Positions 10,420 to 21,770 of a DNA stretch of 64,000 nucleotides are shown here, one piece after another. The stretch is from Dasypus novemcinctus (lineage: Eukaryota; Chordata; Mammalia; Cingulata; Dasypodidae). Position 1 is the stretch's first letter. Each line of letters opens with the position of its first letter. Under the pieces are notes generated by a model. The model had not been told where the DNA came from and did no database searches. It was given only the letters and a program-made list of their open reading frames with translations. The position numbers and the translations under genes are program-made. Location of the stretch: assembly GCF_030445035.2 (NCBI RefSeq), contig NC_080699.1, positions 12,524,001-12,588,000 of the forward strand, given 5' to 3'.

Positions 10420-11441
10420 CAGGTTTTATGTTAATTTATTTGCATTATGATTATCACAAGGATAATTTAATAGCTGTATTTTTTCCATTTTATTATACCA
10501 TTGTTTATTTTTGCCATTCCCTTATTGAGTGATACTTATTTCTAATTTTTCACTATTATCAATAACACTGAGATGAATTTATTTGTGCCTTAGTTTCTTC
10601 CATTACATTTTGTTTTTTTTTTTTTTTTTTTTTTTTTTAATTAATTTTTTTATTTTTTATTGACTTTGTAATAATATTACATTAAAAATATATATGTGAG
10701 GTCCCATTCAGCCCCACCCCCCCTCTCCCCCCCTCCCCCCCCCCAACAACACTCGTTCCCATCATCATGACACATCCATTGAATTTGGTAAGTACATCTT
10801 TGGGCACCTCTGCACCTCATATACATTGGTTCACATCATGGCCCATACTCTCCTCTATTCCATCATGTAGGCCCTGTGAGGATTTACAATGTCCGGTGAT
10901 TACCTCTGAAGCACCATCCAGGGCAGCTCCATGTCCCGAAGACGCCTCCACCTCTCATCTCTTCCTGCCTTTCCCCATACCCTTTGTCCATTATGTCCAC
11001 TTTTCCCAATCCAATGCCACCTCTTCTATGTGGGCACTGGATTGGTTGTGTCCATTGGACCTTTATGTCAAGAGGAGGCTCAGATTCCACCTGGATGCTG
11101 GATGCAATCCTCCCATTTTCAGTTGTAATCACTCTAGGCTCCATGGTGTGGTGGTTGTCCTTCTTCACCTCCATCTTAGCTGAGTGTGGTAAGTCCAATA
11201 AATCAGATTGTAGGTGCTGGAGTCTGTTGAGGCTCAGGATCTGGCTATCACATTGTCAGTCCAGAGATTCAAATCCCCTAAATATATCTTAAACCCCAAC
11301 ATTAACTGCACCTCCAGCACATTAGCATGAAAGTCTTATGAAGGGAGATCCCATCTGAGTCCAGATTCATCACACATAAACACCATTTCCAAAGAGGGGC
11401 CATCTGCCCTGGTAGTTAACCCCATCGGCCATGACCATAAC
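10388..11441 (-). mobile_element. 5'-truncated L1 with probable 3' transduction
   Basis: A minus-strand insertion bounded by a perfect 13-bp duplication CCCATGCATTCTT (10375-10387 and 11442-11454). Read on the minus strand, it is truncated L1 3' UTR (11441 to about 10639), a first poly(A) (T run 10613-10638), about 190 bp of non-L1-3'UTR sequence (10612-10420), and a second poly(A) (T run up to 10419). The L1 part is the same family as 24867-25496. It includes the polypurine run near 10712-10744 (C-rich on the plus strand). Confidence 0.85.
10420..10612 (-). mobile_element. Probable L1-transduced flank
   Basis: Lies between the L1's own poly(A) and the terminal poly(A), inside one target-site duplication. 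On the minus strand it has AATAAA about 15 nt before the terminal A tract, the expected spacing for a downstream poly(A) signal. It also contains words such as 'GGGAATGGCAAAAATAAACAATGGTATAATAAAATGG' that resemble old L1M 3' sequence, so the source locus probably held an L1M relic. An alternative is two nested insertions. Confidence 0.65.
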
Positions 11442-11820
11442 CCCATGCATTCTTGTATATACTGTTTACTGTATGGCGGCTTTCATGTGACAGCAGCAGA
11501 GTTGAGTAGTTACGGCAGATAATGCTTTATGACCTTAAAGCTGAAGATATTTAAGCTTTTAGAAAAAACCTACTGACCCTTGTTTTAATCTACTGGGCAA
11601 GATAAGTTTTAAGAAAATAGAATATTTGAAACAGAATTTCTTTAAAAACAGAATTTCCTTTAAAAATGGTAACTTTTTTTTTTTTTAAGACAAGCGTGTA
11701 GAAGGTCTTCGGCCATTGATGCAAAAGAAAATTCCCATAAAAAGATGATTCATAAAAATAATTGCTGCTGTCTAAAGGAAGAATCATTTTTGTGTGTGTA
11801 TATTCAACTGAGGACATGTT
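11442..11820. other. No recognised feature
   Basis: Unique-looking AT-rich sequence after the L1 duplication. No repeat or exon was recognised. Confidence 0.45.
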
Positions 11821-12012
11821 TCCCCCCCAGTGTATATTTGGCAAAGTCTGGAGACATTTTCAGTTATCACAACTGGGAGATGGGGTGCTGCTAGTATCCA
11901 GTGGTAGAGGCCAAATATGCTTCTAAACACCTTACAATACACAGGACACCTCCTCCATAATAAAGAATTATTCAGCCCAAAGTGTCCACAGTGCCAAAGT
12001 TGAGGAACCCTG
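11821..12012 (+). mobile_element. MER5A (non-autonomous hAT-Charlie)
   Basis: 'TATATTTGGCAAAGTCTGGAGACATTTTCAGTTATCACAACTGGGAGATGGGGTGCTGCTAGTATCCAGTGGTAGAGGCC...CACCTTACAATACACAGGAC...AAAGAATTATTCAGCCC' and the end 'GTTGAGGAACCCTG' are MER5A in sense orientation. The first dozen bases of the 5' inverted repeat are missing. Confidence 0.93.
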
Positions 12013-15000
12013 GTGTGAAATGAGCTACAATCATGAGCGGTTCCTTTGGGATCTGCCATTGTTTCTTGTGGTTTCCAAAACAGTTTTCCACACTGGCTCA
12101 CCCAAATGAGCCATAAGTCTATGTACAACTTACTGGCAAGTAAAAACCATATGCTTGTATTTCACAATGACATATTTTTGTTGCCCCCACATTGGCTCTG
12201 CCTACAGTGCAGACAGCCGTGCCTTCCCAGGACTCAGCTCTCTGGGTGCTCCTGAGCTCATCAGCCCCCGAGTATGTCTCATGGCTGGAAGTGTCCAGAG
12301 AATGTGTAGGTGATGCTGCAAGCTGGTACTAGCCAGCATTTCTCTAATTTTCTCCTCACAGGTTGATTCCAAATACAGCCTAAGATCTTTGTTTCTTGTC
12401 AGGCAGTAGAGCAGTGAGCATTCTGCATGGAAACTGGCTCTGTGTCTGGTCCCCAAAATAGCATTGAGACACCTGAGAAATGCTTTTGAGAGAACATAAT
12501 AATTATAATGAGCATTTATTATATATCATTTTCTCACCACGGAAGAGTAAATTGGCAAATGGACAATTCAGTGCATTCTCAATGATTCTGTCGTTAAAAA
12601 CGTTTTCATCCAGATCATGCTAACAAAGGATCTCTGTGAGCATACCAGGTGCACAGCATGCCCAGCGCCCCTTTCCTATGTTGTTTTGTGGGGACATTTG
12701 GATTATTTCACGCACATGTGCATGCACACACACAGACCCTAGGCAGTCAAGCACTTCTGAGTTATGTAAAGTTCTGGGATTAGATTATACTTAGAATAAG
12801 TCCCCCAAGGTAAAAATTAATGATATAAACAAGCTATGGAATAGGTTGAATAAAATATAAATACAGATGTGTGCATGTGTTTATGTATCCAATATGTGTA
12901 CATATGTATATGCAGCTAATACTTTAACTCATTACAATGGCAAAGGTAGTATGATACTCCTCAGAACAAACGAGAAAATATTTTAAAATAAAAGTTAGAG
13001 GGAAATTCTTGGGAAGAGCATCTTTCCACATGCTCATATTTCAAAATTTTTCATGGTTAAGTCATACACTGGTTTAACCTGAAGATGTGAATAATTACAT
13101 ATTACAACTTTGAGTTCTAGAGCAGTTGGGGTCGTCGGTTTGGGCTGTCTGCCTCGCCTGCGGATCAGCCTTCAGCCTTGGCTTCCATCTCAGCTTCTGT
13201 ACCTTCCAAGTCTTCTTAATGATGGGTGGAGCAGAGAGAAATGAGATTAGCTTCATAGATCAAATTCTGGATTGTCACTTTATATTTTCTCAGGACCCTT
13301 CTGCCTTCAGGCATGGGGTTCTGTAGTTATTTCAGAAGTCAAAATATAGAGAATATCAAGTTAGTAAGAATTTTCATTGTGAGCAGAGAGTAAAAGCTGC
13401 AGAAATTCAAGGTCATTTTTATTAGGCAGGAATAGCAGCAGTAATGCATAGGCATAAAGAAGTCTAGAATGCCTAGCTAAATACAAACATTTGCCAAGAT
13501 TACTAGAAAATTACTTCAGGAACACGTTATAAAGGTTAAAAAAAAATTGCCCTTTAATGCCAAAGTAAGCTGTGTGTCAGATGACAGGTGCATTTAGTTT
13601 GAATTGAAAGAACAGCTCACTGCAGTTCTTTCTAGTGGAGGAATACCCTATTAAGTCTAACAGAACTAAGATCTAGTTGAGAAGTTTAAATGCAGTAACA
13701 GTCACCAACATCCACTGTTTCCTCTGACATAGTAATATGTAGGTAAATATCCCAAATCATCCTGATGAAGAAGGGACTATCACACTCAGAGATACCAAGC
13801 ACAGGAGTTGAACTGACTTACCAACCTGCTTACTTAGGCCAAAGAAGGCCAGGGATCTAAATATATCACTTCTGGTCAGAAATTTTTACAGTGACTAGGT
13901 AGGTGACACTTATGAAAGAATCAGTCCAGGTGTAATAAAATAAACTGTAAAGGCTGAGTTCATGACTCGATGTAGGAATTTAAATACATTATATGGTTCA
14001 AATAAAATATGACAGTTTGTGACTCATGAACACTGTAGTTGAAGAGCTGTGGAGAGTATAGTAATGATGATGTAGAGTTTAATAACCATTCAAGGAAATA
14101 TCTCTAACAATTATCTCCAGAGCACAAAGTCAATTGTTTTTTTTTTTTTTAATCTCAAGAGTAACACATTTGCAATCTACAGGAATTCATATTTGGAGCT
14201 AAGTTATGTAACAATTATTAACTTCACAGGCCCCTCCATACAGCATAACAGAGAACTTCATAATGCAAAGATATAGGACAGGAAAGAAAAAATAGACAAA
14301 CCAAAAGCAGGTGACTGCTACAAACTTTTCTCCATCTTAATCAAGTGGACGGCTGAAAAATAATTGCATAGAAAATAAAATGTTCACAAAGTTGATCTTC
14401 TGGATAAATATCAAACCTGAAACATGTATTAGAGAATATACTTTCAAGTATACAGGAAACACTTAAACTTGGTCTTGTTTGGATGAACCGACACACCTCT
14501 CAAAAAATTCAAGGAAAAAAGGAAGAAAGAAGACAAACCATTCTCTGACCCAATGCTCTAAAACTAGAAACTTAAACAGCAACAAAGTAAAATTTCCAAC
14601 TGGAAGTTCTTAAAATCTATGATGAAAGGAAAAAATTTTAATGGTTATAATTTGTAGAAACTTGTTAAAAATAATCATAACAAAGTATTAGTATTTCTAG
14701 GCTATAACTGAGGAAAAGTCATGGTATTAAATACCCAAGGTATCCAACTAAAAAGGCCAGAACATAACAAACTAGAAGAAAATGAGGTACAAATAAAAAA
14801 CAGAAATGTGTTAGCCTTCCAGTTTTGGCTCTGACTCATAAAAAATTTGAATGTCCTCAATCTCATTGTTAAAATTAGTTAAAGCTGAACAAACTGAAAT
14901 TCAAGACTTCCCTTAGACCCACTGGAGAACTGAAGATGTAGGGCAAACTTCTACCCTCATCTGGAGAGAGAAATGAAGATCTGCTTACCTGGAGCAGAAG

Positions 15001-15498
15001 CTACTGGAACCATAAATTCATGTCAGTTTTACCTCTAGGAATCCCACTAGATTGTTCAAGACAAGAAAAATACCTTCATGTTTGCCCCAAGGTGTTCTCC
15101 GTAACAAAGGCTTGATGCACAGGGAAAAAGACTTTAGGTGATCCTTATCCAATCTATGGGAAGGGCAATTGCCCATTTCTACCCTCTCTCCCCCACTTCC
15201 CCTGTCCCACGTAAAGGGGCAGCAAGGATAAGCACTTGTGAAGGTCTCAGCCCAAGGCTGCAGATCCACTAAAAGACTGAGATGTAACCAAGAGATTGCA
15301 GAATGTTTCTTCCCCCCCATACCTTATCATCATCAAAACAGGACTTCTACATAGCCAGTGGATTACTGTTTGCAAAGTGGCAACACTGACCCTATACAAA
15401 GAAATCCTTAGAGAAATCTGAAGGTAACAGAAGGAAGTAAAGCCTCTGACATTTACAGCTGCAGAAAACAAACACAGCCAACTCTTGGCCAGTATAGC
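12013..15498. other. Long stretch without recognised genes or young repeats
   Basis: About 3.5 kb of AT-rich sequence. I recognised no exon, tRNA, SINE or LTR. A (T)12 run lies near 14140 and a CpG-containing patch near 13126-13200. Very old repeats may be present but were not identifiable by eye. Confidence 0.45.
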
Positions 15499-16023
15499 TG
15501 TATTAGTCAACCAAAGGGTGCTGATGCAAAATACCAGAAATTGGTTGGTTTTTATAAAGGGTATTTATTTGGGGTAGGAGCTTGCAGATATCAGGCCATA
15601 AAGCATAAGCTACTTCCCTCACCAAAGTATCTTCACGTGTTGGAGCAAGATGGCTGCTGACGTCTGAGAGGCTTCAGACTTCCTGGGTTCCTCTGGGCTT
15701 AGCTCCTCTGTTTTCTCCACAAGGTCAGCTGTAGACTATCAGGCGAACAGCTCTGTCTCTTCCCCCCGGGGCTCCAGCTGAAGACTTCCGCATCAGACTC
15801 CAACATCAAAACTCCAACAGTAAGAACTCCCGACTCTGTCCTTTGCCAAGTCCTTTATCTGTGAGTTCGCACCCACTCGACGCCCTAATGAAGTGGCCCA
15901 GTTGAAGCCCTAATCATAACGTAATCCAGTATCTGTTAACTTAATCATGCCCAGGTACAGACCAGATTACAAACGTAATCCAATATCTATTTCTGGAATT
16001 CATAACCATATCAACTTGCTACA
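15499..16023 (-). mobile_element. MaLR-type LTR, minus orientation
   Basis: Starts TGTATTAGTCAACCAAAGGG and runs through 'ATGCAAAATACCAGAAATTGG' and 'TTTTATAAAGGGTATTTATTT', paralleling the family at 23853. It ends GCTACA. Candidate 5-bp duplications are ATAGC (15494-15498) and GTAGC (16024-16028), differing at one base. Size (525 bp) is close to the copy at 23853. The middle differs, so the exact subfamily is unsure. Confidence 0.6.
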
Positions 16024-16112
16024 GTAGCCTAAAACCTCACATTGAAAGCCTTTTACCTCAGTTTCTACATCAGACCTATCTAACTTTCACCAAAAAAATT
16101 ACAAGGCATTTT

Positions 16113-16563
16113 TGTCATGGGTTGAATGGTGACCAACAAGAAGGTAGGGCCACGTCATAATCCCCAGAATCTGATTGTTATTTTATTTGCACAAAGGGTC
16201 TTTGCAGATGTAGTTAAAGATCTTGAGACCAGGAGTCATCCTGAATCATTTAGGTGAGCCACACTCCAATTACAAGAATCCCTGCAAGAGTGGGGCAGTG
16301 GGAGATCACACTGAAGAGAAGACTATGAGAGCAAGGCTGCAGAGATTGGAGTGCTGCAGCTGCAGGCCCAGGAATGCTGCAAACACCAGAGGATGGAGAA
16401 GGCAGGGAACAAAATCTCCCCTAGAGAAACTGGAGGAAGTACAGCCTCAATAATACTTTGATTTCAGACTTTCGGTCTACCGAACAGCAAGAGGATATAT
16501 TTCTATTGTTTGAAGTCACCAAGATCATGGCAATTTTTAAGGCATCCATGGGAAACTAATACA
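16113..16563 (+). mobile_element. MLT1-type LTR
   Basis: TGTCATGGGTTGAATGGTG start, 'CATAATCCCCAGAATCTGA', 'AGGGTCTTTGCAGATGTAGTTAAAGATCTTGAGA', 'GATTTCAGACTTTCGG', 'ATTTCTATTGTTTGAAGTCACC' and the end 'GGAAACTAATACA' give the MLT1 LTR in order. The 5-bp duplication is not conserved. Confidence 0.85.
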
Positions 16564-18899
16564 GAATGCCAAAAGGCAAAGGGAAAAAAGGTCTGAAGAG
16601 ACAAAGCAAGCATACAAAACAAGACTCAGATATAACAGATACTGGAATTATCAAATAGGGAATTAAAATAGTTATTGTTATACTTTAATGGAGAAAATGT
16701 GCAAGAACAGATGAATAATGTAAGCAGATAGTTGGAAACTCTAAGAAAGAACCAAATAAAGAAAAATATTGAAACAAAAATGCTGTAAAAAGCAAAGAAA
16801 ACAGCAACAACAACAACAAAAAACAGACTGTCTCATCAGTAGACTGGATGTATTCAGGAAAGAATTGATGAGTTTTAAAATAGGTAAAAAGAAAGTTATA
16901 AACTGATATTCAAAAAGAAAAAATTATGAAAACAGAATATTAAAGAACGCTGGGACAATTTCAAAAGGCATAACATAAGCATAATGGGAATACCAGAAGA
17001 AAGAGAATTGAGCAAAAGAAATATTTAAAGTAAAAATGGCTGAGAATTTTCCAAAACCATTTACAGACACCAAACTACCCATCTAGGAAGCTCAGAGCAC
17101 ACCTACAGGATAAATACCCAAAAACCTGCATGTAGGAAGAGGCTATGCAAACTAGAAAAAAACAAAGACAAATTTTGAAGGACACCAAGGAAAGTAAAAA
17201 ATCTTACCTGCGGAGGAATAAGAATTACATCAAATTTCTCTTAAAAACCATGCAAGCAAGAAGAGAATGAAGTGTGTTTTTTAAAGTGTTAAAAGAAACA
17301 CCAACATAGAATTCTATACCAGTAAACTCATCCTTCAAAAGTGAAGAAGAAATACTTTTCACATAAACAAAAAAGGAGGGAATTCATCACCTGCAGAACT
17401 GCCCTGCAGGAATTGTTAAGGGGAGTCCTTCAGGCAGAAAGAAATGATAAAGTGCAGAAACTCGGATCTACAGAAAGAAAGGCAGAGCATAAGGAAGGAA
17501 TAAGGGAAGGTTAAATCTTTCCTTTTTCTTATTCTTAATTGCTTCCATAGAGAGCTATTTTTTCAAAAGCAATAGCAGTGACAATGAACCAGGTGATTAA
17601 AGCATAAAAATAAGTGAAATGACTGACAGCAATGTTAGAGTTAGGAGGAAGAATTGGGAATGCTCTGTTTTACAGTATCTGTACTACCTGTGAAGTCCTA
17701 TGGTGCTATTTGAAAATAGATTAGTCATAAATGTACATTGCAGACTTGGGCAACTAATAACACTTTCAAAAGAAATCAATATGTCATTAAGAAAGCAGTA
17801 AACCAAAAACTTAGAAACTGGTTGTATGAAAATCTGAATAATATATAGTTTCTTATAACATTGAATTACTATAACTATAAAAATTTCAAACTCTAGAATA
17901 AATGGAGATGTTCCTAGACAATTATAATTTATCAAAAGTCACCTTATTAGACTTAGAAAGTTTAAGAGAACAATTCTATAGAAGAGAGAAGATTGGCACA
18001 AATTTACCACACTTTTAAAAATCAGACACCCCTAAGGTAACTCAAACTTCCCTAGAATTAAAAAGAGAAAAAATTCACTCTTTTAATGAAAGGAATATAA
18101 CACTGGCACCAAATCCTGATGAAGAATTCTTAAAAAAAAGTAAAACTACAAAGCAAAGTCACTTACATAAGGTACAAAAATCTTAAAGGTTAGTAACATA
18201 TTCTTTAAATAATAAAAAGCAAAAATGAAAAAAAAACACTACCCTTCATGACCTACTGGGGTCATTCCAGGAATACAAAGATGGTTCATTAGCAGAAAAC
18301 TCATTAATATAATTCCTTATATGAGTAGTTAAGGAGAAATCTTATGACTATCTATATAGTTATTAAAATATCTTCTGACCTTTTATTTAATGTTGCAGCC
18401 ACCAGAGGCATTCTCAGTGAAGTAAGGAAAGAATACAAAAAATGGCCACTATACTCACTATTTTGCATTTTATTTTGGGAGTATTTAAACATGCAGTTAA
18501 ATAAGAGGAAACAATTAGAGGCTTAAGACTTGGAAAGGAAAAGGAAAACATCCTTATTTGTGAATGACATCACTTATTACTGGAAAACTCAGGAGAATCA
18601 ATGGATAAAATACCACACAAAGTAAGAATTTAGCAAAGTTTTAAAAAATGAAATTCATATATGGAAATCATATAGACTTCATATATAAAACAATAACCAG
18701 TTAATATATCATAGAAATGGATACTGCATTTACAATGCAACAACAAGCAAAAATCTCTCCTAGCCATAACCATAAAATGACAGGCAAAAAAAAACCTCTG
18801 AATAATAACTAAACTCTTTATAAACTTTTTTTACAAATATTTGCAAATGGATAAATAGACGTATTTTTACATATGAGAATTCAATCCTTTATGGTTGTC

Positions 18900-18993
18900 C
18901 TTTTTTTTTTTCTTAGAAGATACTGGTGAATGAACCTGGGACCTCCTACATGGGAAGCAGGTACTCAAACCACTGAGCTACACCTGCTCCCCC
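18900..18993 (-). mobile_element. Head-only tRNA-derived SINE (DAS-I-like)
   Basis: A minus-strand element of about 94 bp with poly(T) at its plus-strand left. The minus strand reads GGAGCAGGTGTAGCTCAGTGG (A box TAGCTCAGTGG), then 'CTGCTTCCCATGTAGGAGGTCCCAGGTTCATTC' (B-box region) and a short A-rich tail. It has the tRNA-like head without the DAS body, consistent with the simplest DAS subfamily. It is not a functional tRNA gene, since no acceptor stem closes and it is fused to a poly(A). Confidence 0.8.
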
Positions 18994-19462
18994 ATTTCTT
19001 TTTACTACATAAAAATAACACAACTCACATTAAAAATACTGACAGTTTCTTTCTGGAGCTAGATAAACTGATTGAAAGATCATATATAAAAATAAATGTA
19101 AAACAAAGGAAAATCCTGAAAAATAAGAAAGGTGATAGGTCTCCCACATATAAAAACATACTATAGAGTCTCATTATGAAAGAGTATGTTGATACATAAT
19201 CTGACACTAATAGAATAATAAGAATCAGAAATAGACTCACATGCACATGGAAATTTAGAAGAGTGGCATCTCATGCCACAGGGAAAATAGAAACATTTAA
19301 ATAAATCTGGGTGGGACAATTTTGATAGCCAAGTAGAAAAACATACTTGGATCCATTCGTCCCTCTATCATATTGCCATCATAAATTCCCAATGGATCTG
19401 AGATATAAAAGAATAAAAAAGCCACATTAATATAAGAAGCAAAAAAAAAAAAAAGATTGATT

Positions 19463-19870
19463 CAGAGGCGGACTTGGCCCAGTGGTTAGGGAGTCCGTCT
19501 ACCACAACGGAGGTCTGTGATTCAAACCCTGGGCCTCCTTGACCCGTGTGGAGCTGGCCCATGTGCAGTGCTGTTGTGTGCAAGGAGTGCCGTGCCACAC
19601 AGGGGTGTCCCCCGCGTAGGGGAGCCCCACGCACAAGGACTGTGCCCCATAAGGAGAGCCGCCCAGAGTGAAAGAACGTGCAGCCTGCCCAGGAATGGTG
19701 CCACCCACATGGAGAAGTGACACAAGATGACGCAACAAAAAGAAACACAGATTCCCGTGCTGCTGACAACAGCAGAAGTGGACAAAGAAGAACACGCAGC
19801 AAATAGACACAGAGAAAAGACAACCAGGGTGGGGGGAGGGGAAATAAATAAATAAATAAATCTTAAAAAA
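19463..19870 (+). mobile_element. DAS SINE, full length
   Basis: Family head GAGGCGGACTTGGCCCAG, body and AAATAAATAAATAAATCTT tail. GATTGATT preceded by an A run occurs at both ends (19455-19462 and 19874-19881), so the duplication is about 14-16 bp. It is inserted in the L1M. Confidence 0.95.
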
Positions 19871-20640
19871 AAAGATTGATTTCTTTTACAATCTAAAATT
19901 ATAACAAAACTTTTTAAGTTTTTGCATTAAGAATGGTGAGACAACTGAAAGCACAAATTGTGAAAACATCTAATGCATATGACAAAGGGCTAATATTTTG
20001 CATAAAGAGCTCGACAAATCAAGAATAAAATTCTAAACAATTCAAGAGAAAATGTGCAAAAATATTATCAAGTAGTTTCCAGAAAAATAAATGCAAGTGG
20101 CTCTTAACCATATGAAAAGATGTCCTGTTTAATCACAGCTAAAAAAATACTCTTTTCATTCTTTCTGGCAGAATGCTGTCAATCCAAAATTTGATAGCAC
20201 GCTCCGTAAAATTGAGGAAAACAGGTAAAATGGGGCATCCATATTAGAAAGGAAAGGGGCAAAATCCAGGAAAATTGCATATGTGATTATTTTTCCAGGA
20301 ATCTGTCCCTAAATACACTGGAAAATTACAAGAATTATTTGTAATCGAAAAGTTTGGCTACAACCCAATGGAGAACTGGTTGAATAATTTGATACAATCA
20401 TACAATATGATATTAAAAGTTGTAAAAAGGAATGTGGAAAATTTCTATGTACTGATATACAGTGATCTCTAGAATATAGTATTAAATGAAAAAACATGTT
20501 GAACAGTATATAACAGTATGTTACCTTTTGGTAAACAAGGGCCAGGATACAAATACATGCATATGCTTGTTAATTTCAAAAAGAAACATCAAAAGCATAA
20601 ACCAAATTCTAATTTAAAAGTTTTCTATAGGAAGAAAGAA

Positions 20641-21770
20641 GGAACATGATATAGGGGATAGAGATGGCAATAACATCTTGTACCAGAAAGCAAGAAAACT
20701 ACCAAAGGGTAACAGAACTTCTGTCTCAAGGACACAGGAACCAACCTGAAGGAGCTCCCACTGGAAAAAGATGGAATGATTTGAGCATCCAAATGAATAG
20801 TGACAAACTGATCAAAGAATCAAAAATAAATAAATAAAACTTCAGAATAAATAGAACAAACCAAAATAAACACACAAAAAGCACTTACCGGTCACATTTG
20901 GAAAAAAACTAGGACACCAACCACTAAATCTGAAAATTGTCATTTAAAAGGAAAGAATTACGCATTTATCCTTCCTTCCTTGTATGAACTCTATTTTAAT
21001 GAAACAAAAAATTCCAAATAACAACTGTTGAAGGAATGACAGAATTCAAAACAGTATTTTTGGATCTTTTAATAATTGATTCAGGTTAAGGCCATGAATA
21101 GATGAAACGATTAGATGAAAGCCCGACGGATGCAGTGAGTTAAACAGGCAAACTTCCATAAAGGAAAGGGGGAATCTTAATAATTGTCCTGGGTCACAGA
21201 CGAAAGCTTGGACTGTTCCAGAAGGCCTAGACATTTCATGAAAACTGAAATATATGGTCATCTTATAAGTAGGGAACCTATTACCACCTGAATCCATTCA
21301 TCAAGCCTGGCATCAGTCCTGGTCCACTAAAAATAGGCCAACCAGAGATCATTTTAGTCTTGATGTGATGCAACTACAAGTACAATGTATCATCTCTGAT
21401 TATTGTAGACAACAAATTGAAATTTCAACAACGTGGGTGAATCTTGAAAACGTTATTCGGAGCCACAGGAGCACAGGGCAATTGCTGAATAGTTCCAATT
21501 ATATTCAGTTCTAGAACGGGTTAAATCTATTGAAATGGCAGTGAAAGTTTGTTTTTGTTTTTGTTTTTTTACCTATGGAGGTGGGAATTGATTAGAAGGG
21601 GACATGAGAGAACTTCTGAGGGGGCAGAAAGATACATATTGATAAGAATATGTATTACACGGGTATATGCACTTGACAAAACTTTTGAAATTGTGCACTT
21701 ACGTACATTTCACTATGTGTAAATTACATGTCACATCAACTATCAACAAAGAAGTAGAGGTGAAGCCAAT
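20641..21770 (+). mobile_element. L1M 3'-UTR and tail, probable
   Basis: 'AACCTGAAGGAGCTCCCACTGG' near 20745 and 'AACGTGGGTGAATCTTGAAAACGTTATTC' near 21432 match L1M 3' portions. The end has 'ACACGGGTATATGCACTTGACAAAAC...AAATTGTGCACTTACGTACATTTCACTATGTGTAAATTACATG'. The middle is poorly resolved and may include another element. Confidence 0.55.

Larger units (their letters stand above)
16564..20640 (+). mobile_element. Long decayed L1M (ORF1 and ORF2 remnants)
   Basis: Sense-orientation L1M. The linker near 17290-17440 ('ATTCTATACCAGTAAACTCATCCTTCAAAAGTGAAG', 'GAATTCATCACCTGCAGAACTGCCCTGCAGGAATTG', 'GGAGTCCTTCAGGCAGAAAGAAATGATA') is typical. Reverse transcriptase remnants follow at 18450-18600 and the ORF2 end near 20340-20500 ('CCAATGGAGAACTGGTTGAATAATTTG', 'GTACTGATATACAGTGATCTC'). 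Frames are broken by many stops, so it codes for nothing now. Two SINEs interrupt it. Confidence 0.8.

Noticed and set aside
18900..18993. A tRNA gene
   Set aside because: The tRNA-like box sequences belong to a SINE head with poly(A) and no acceptor stem closure.
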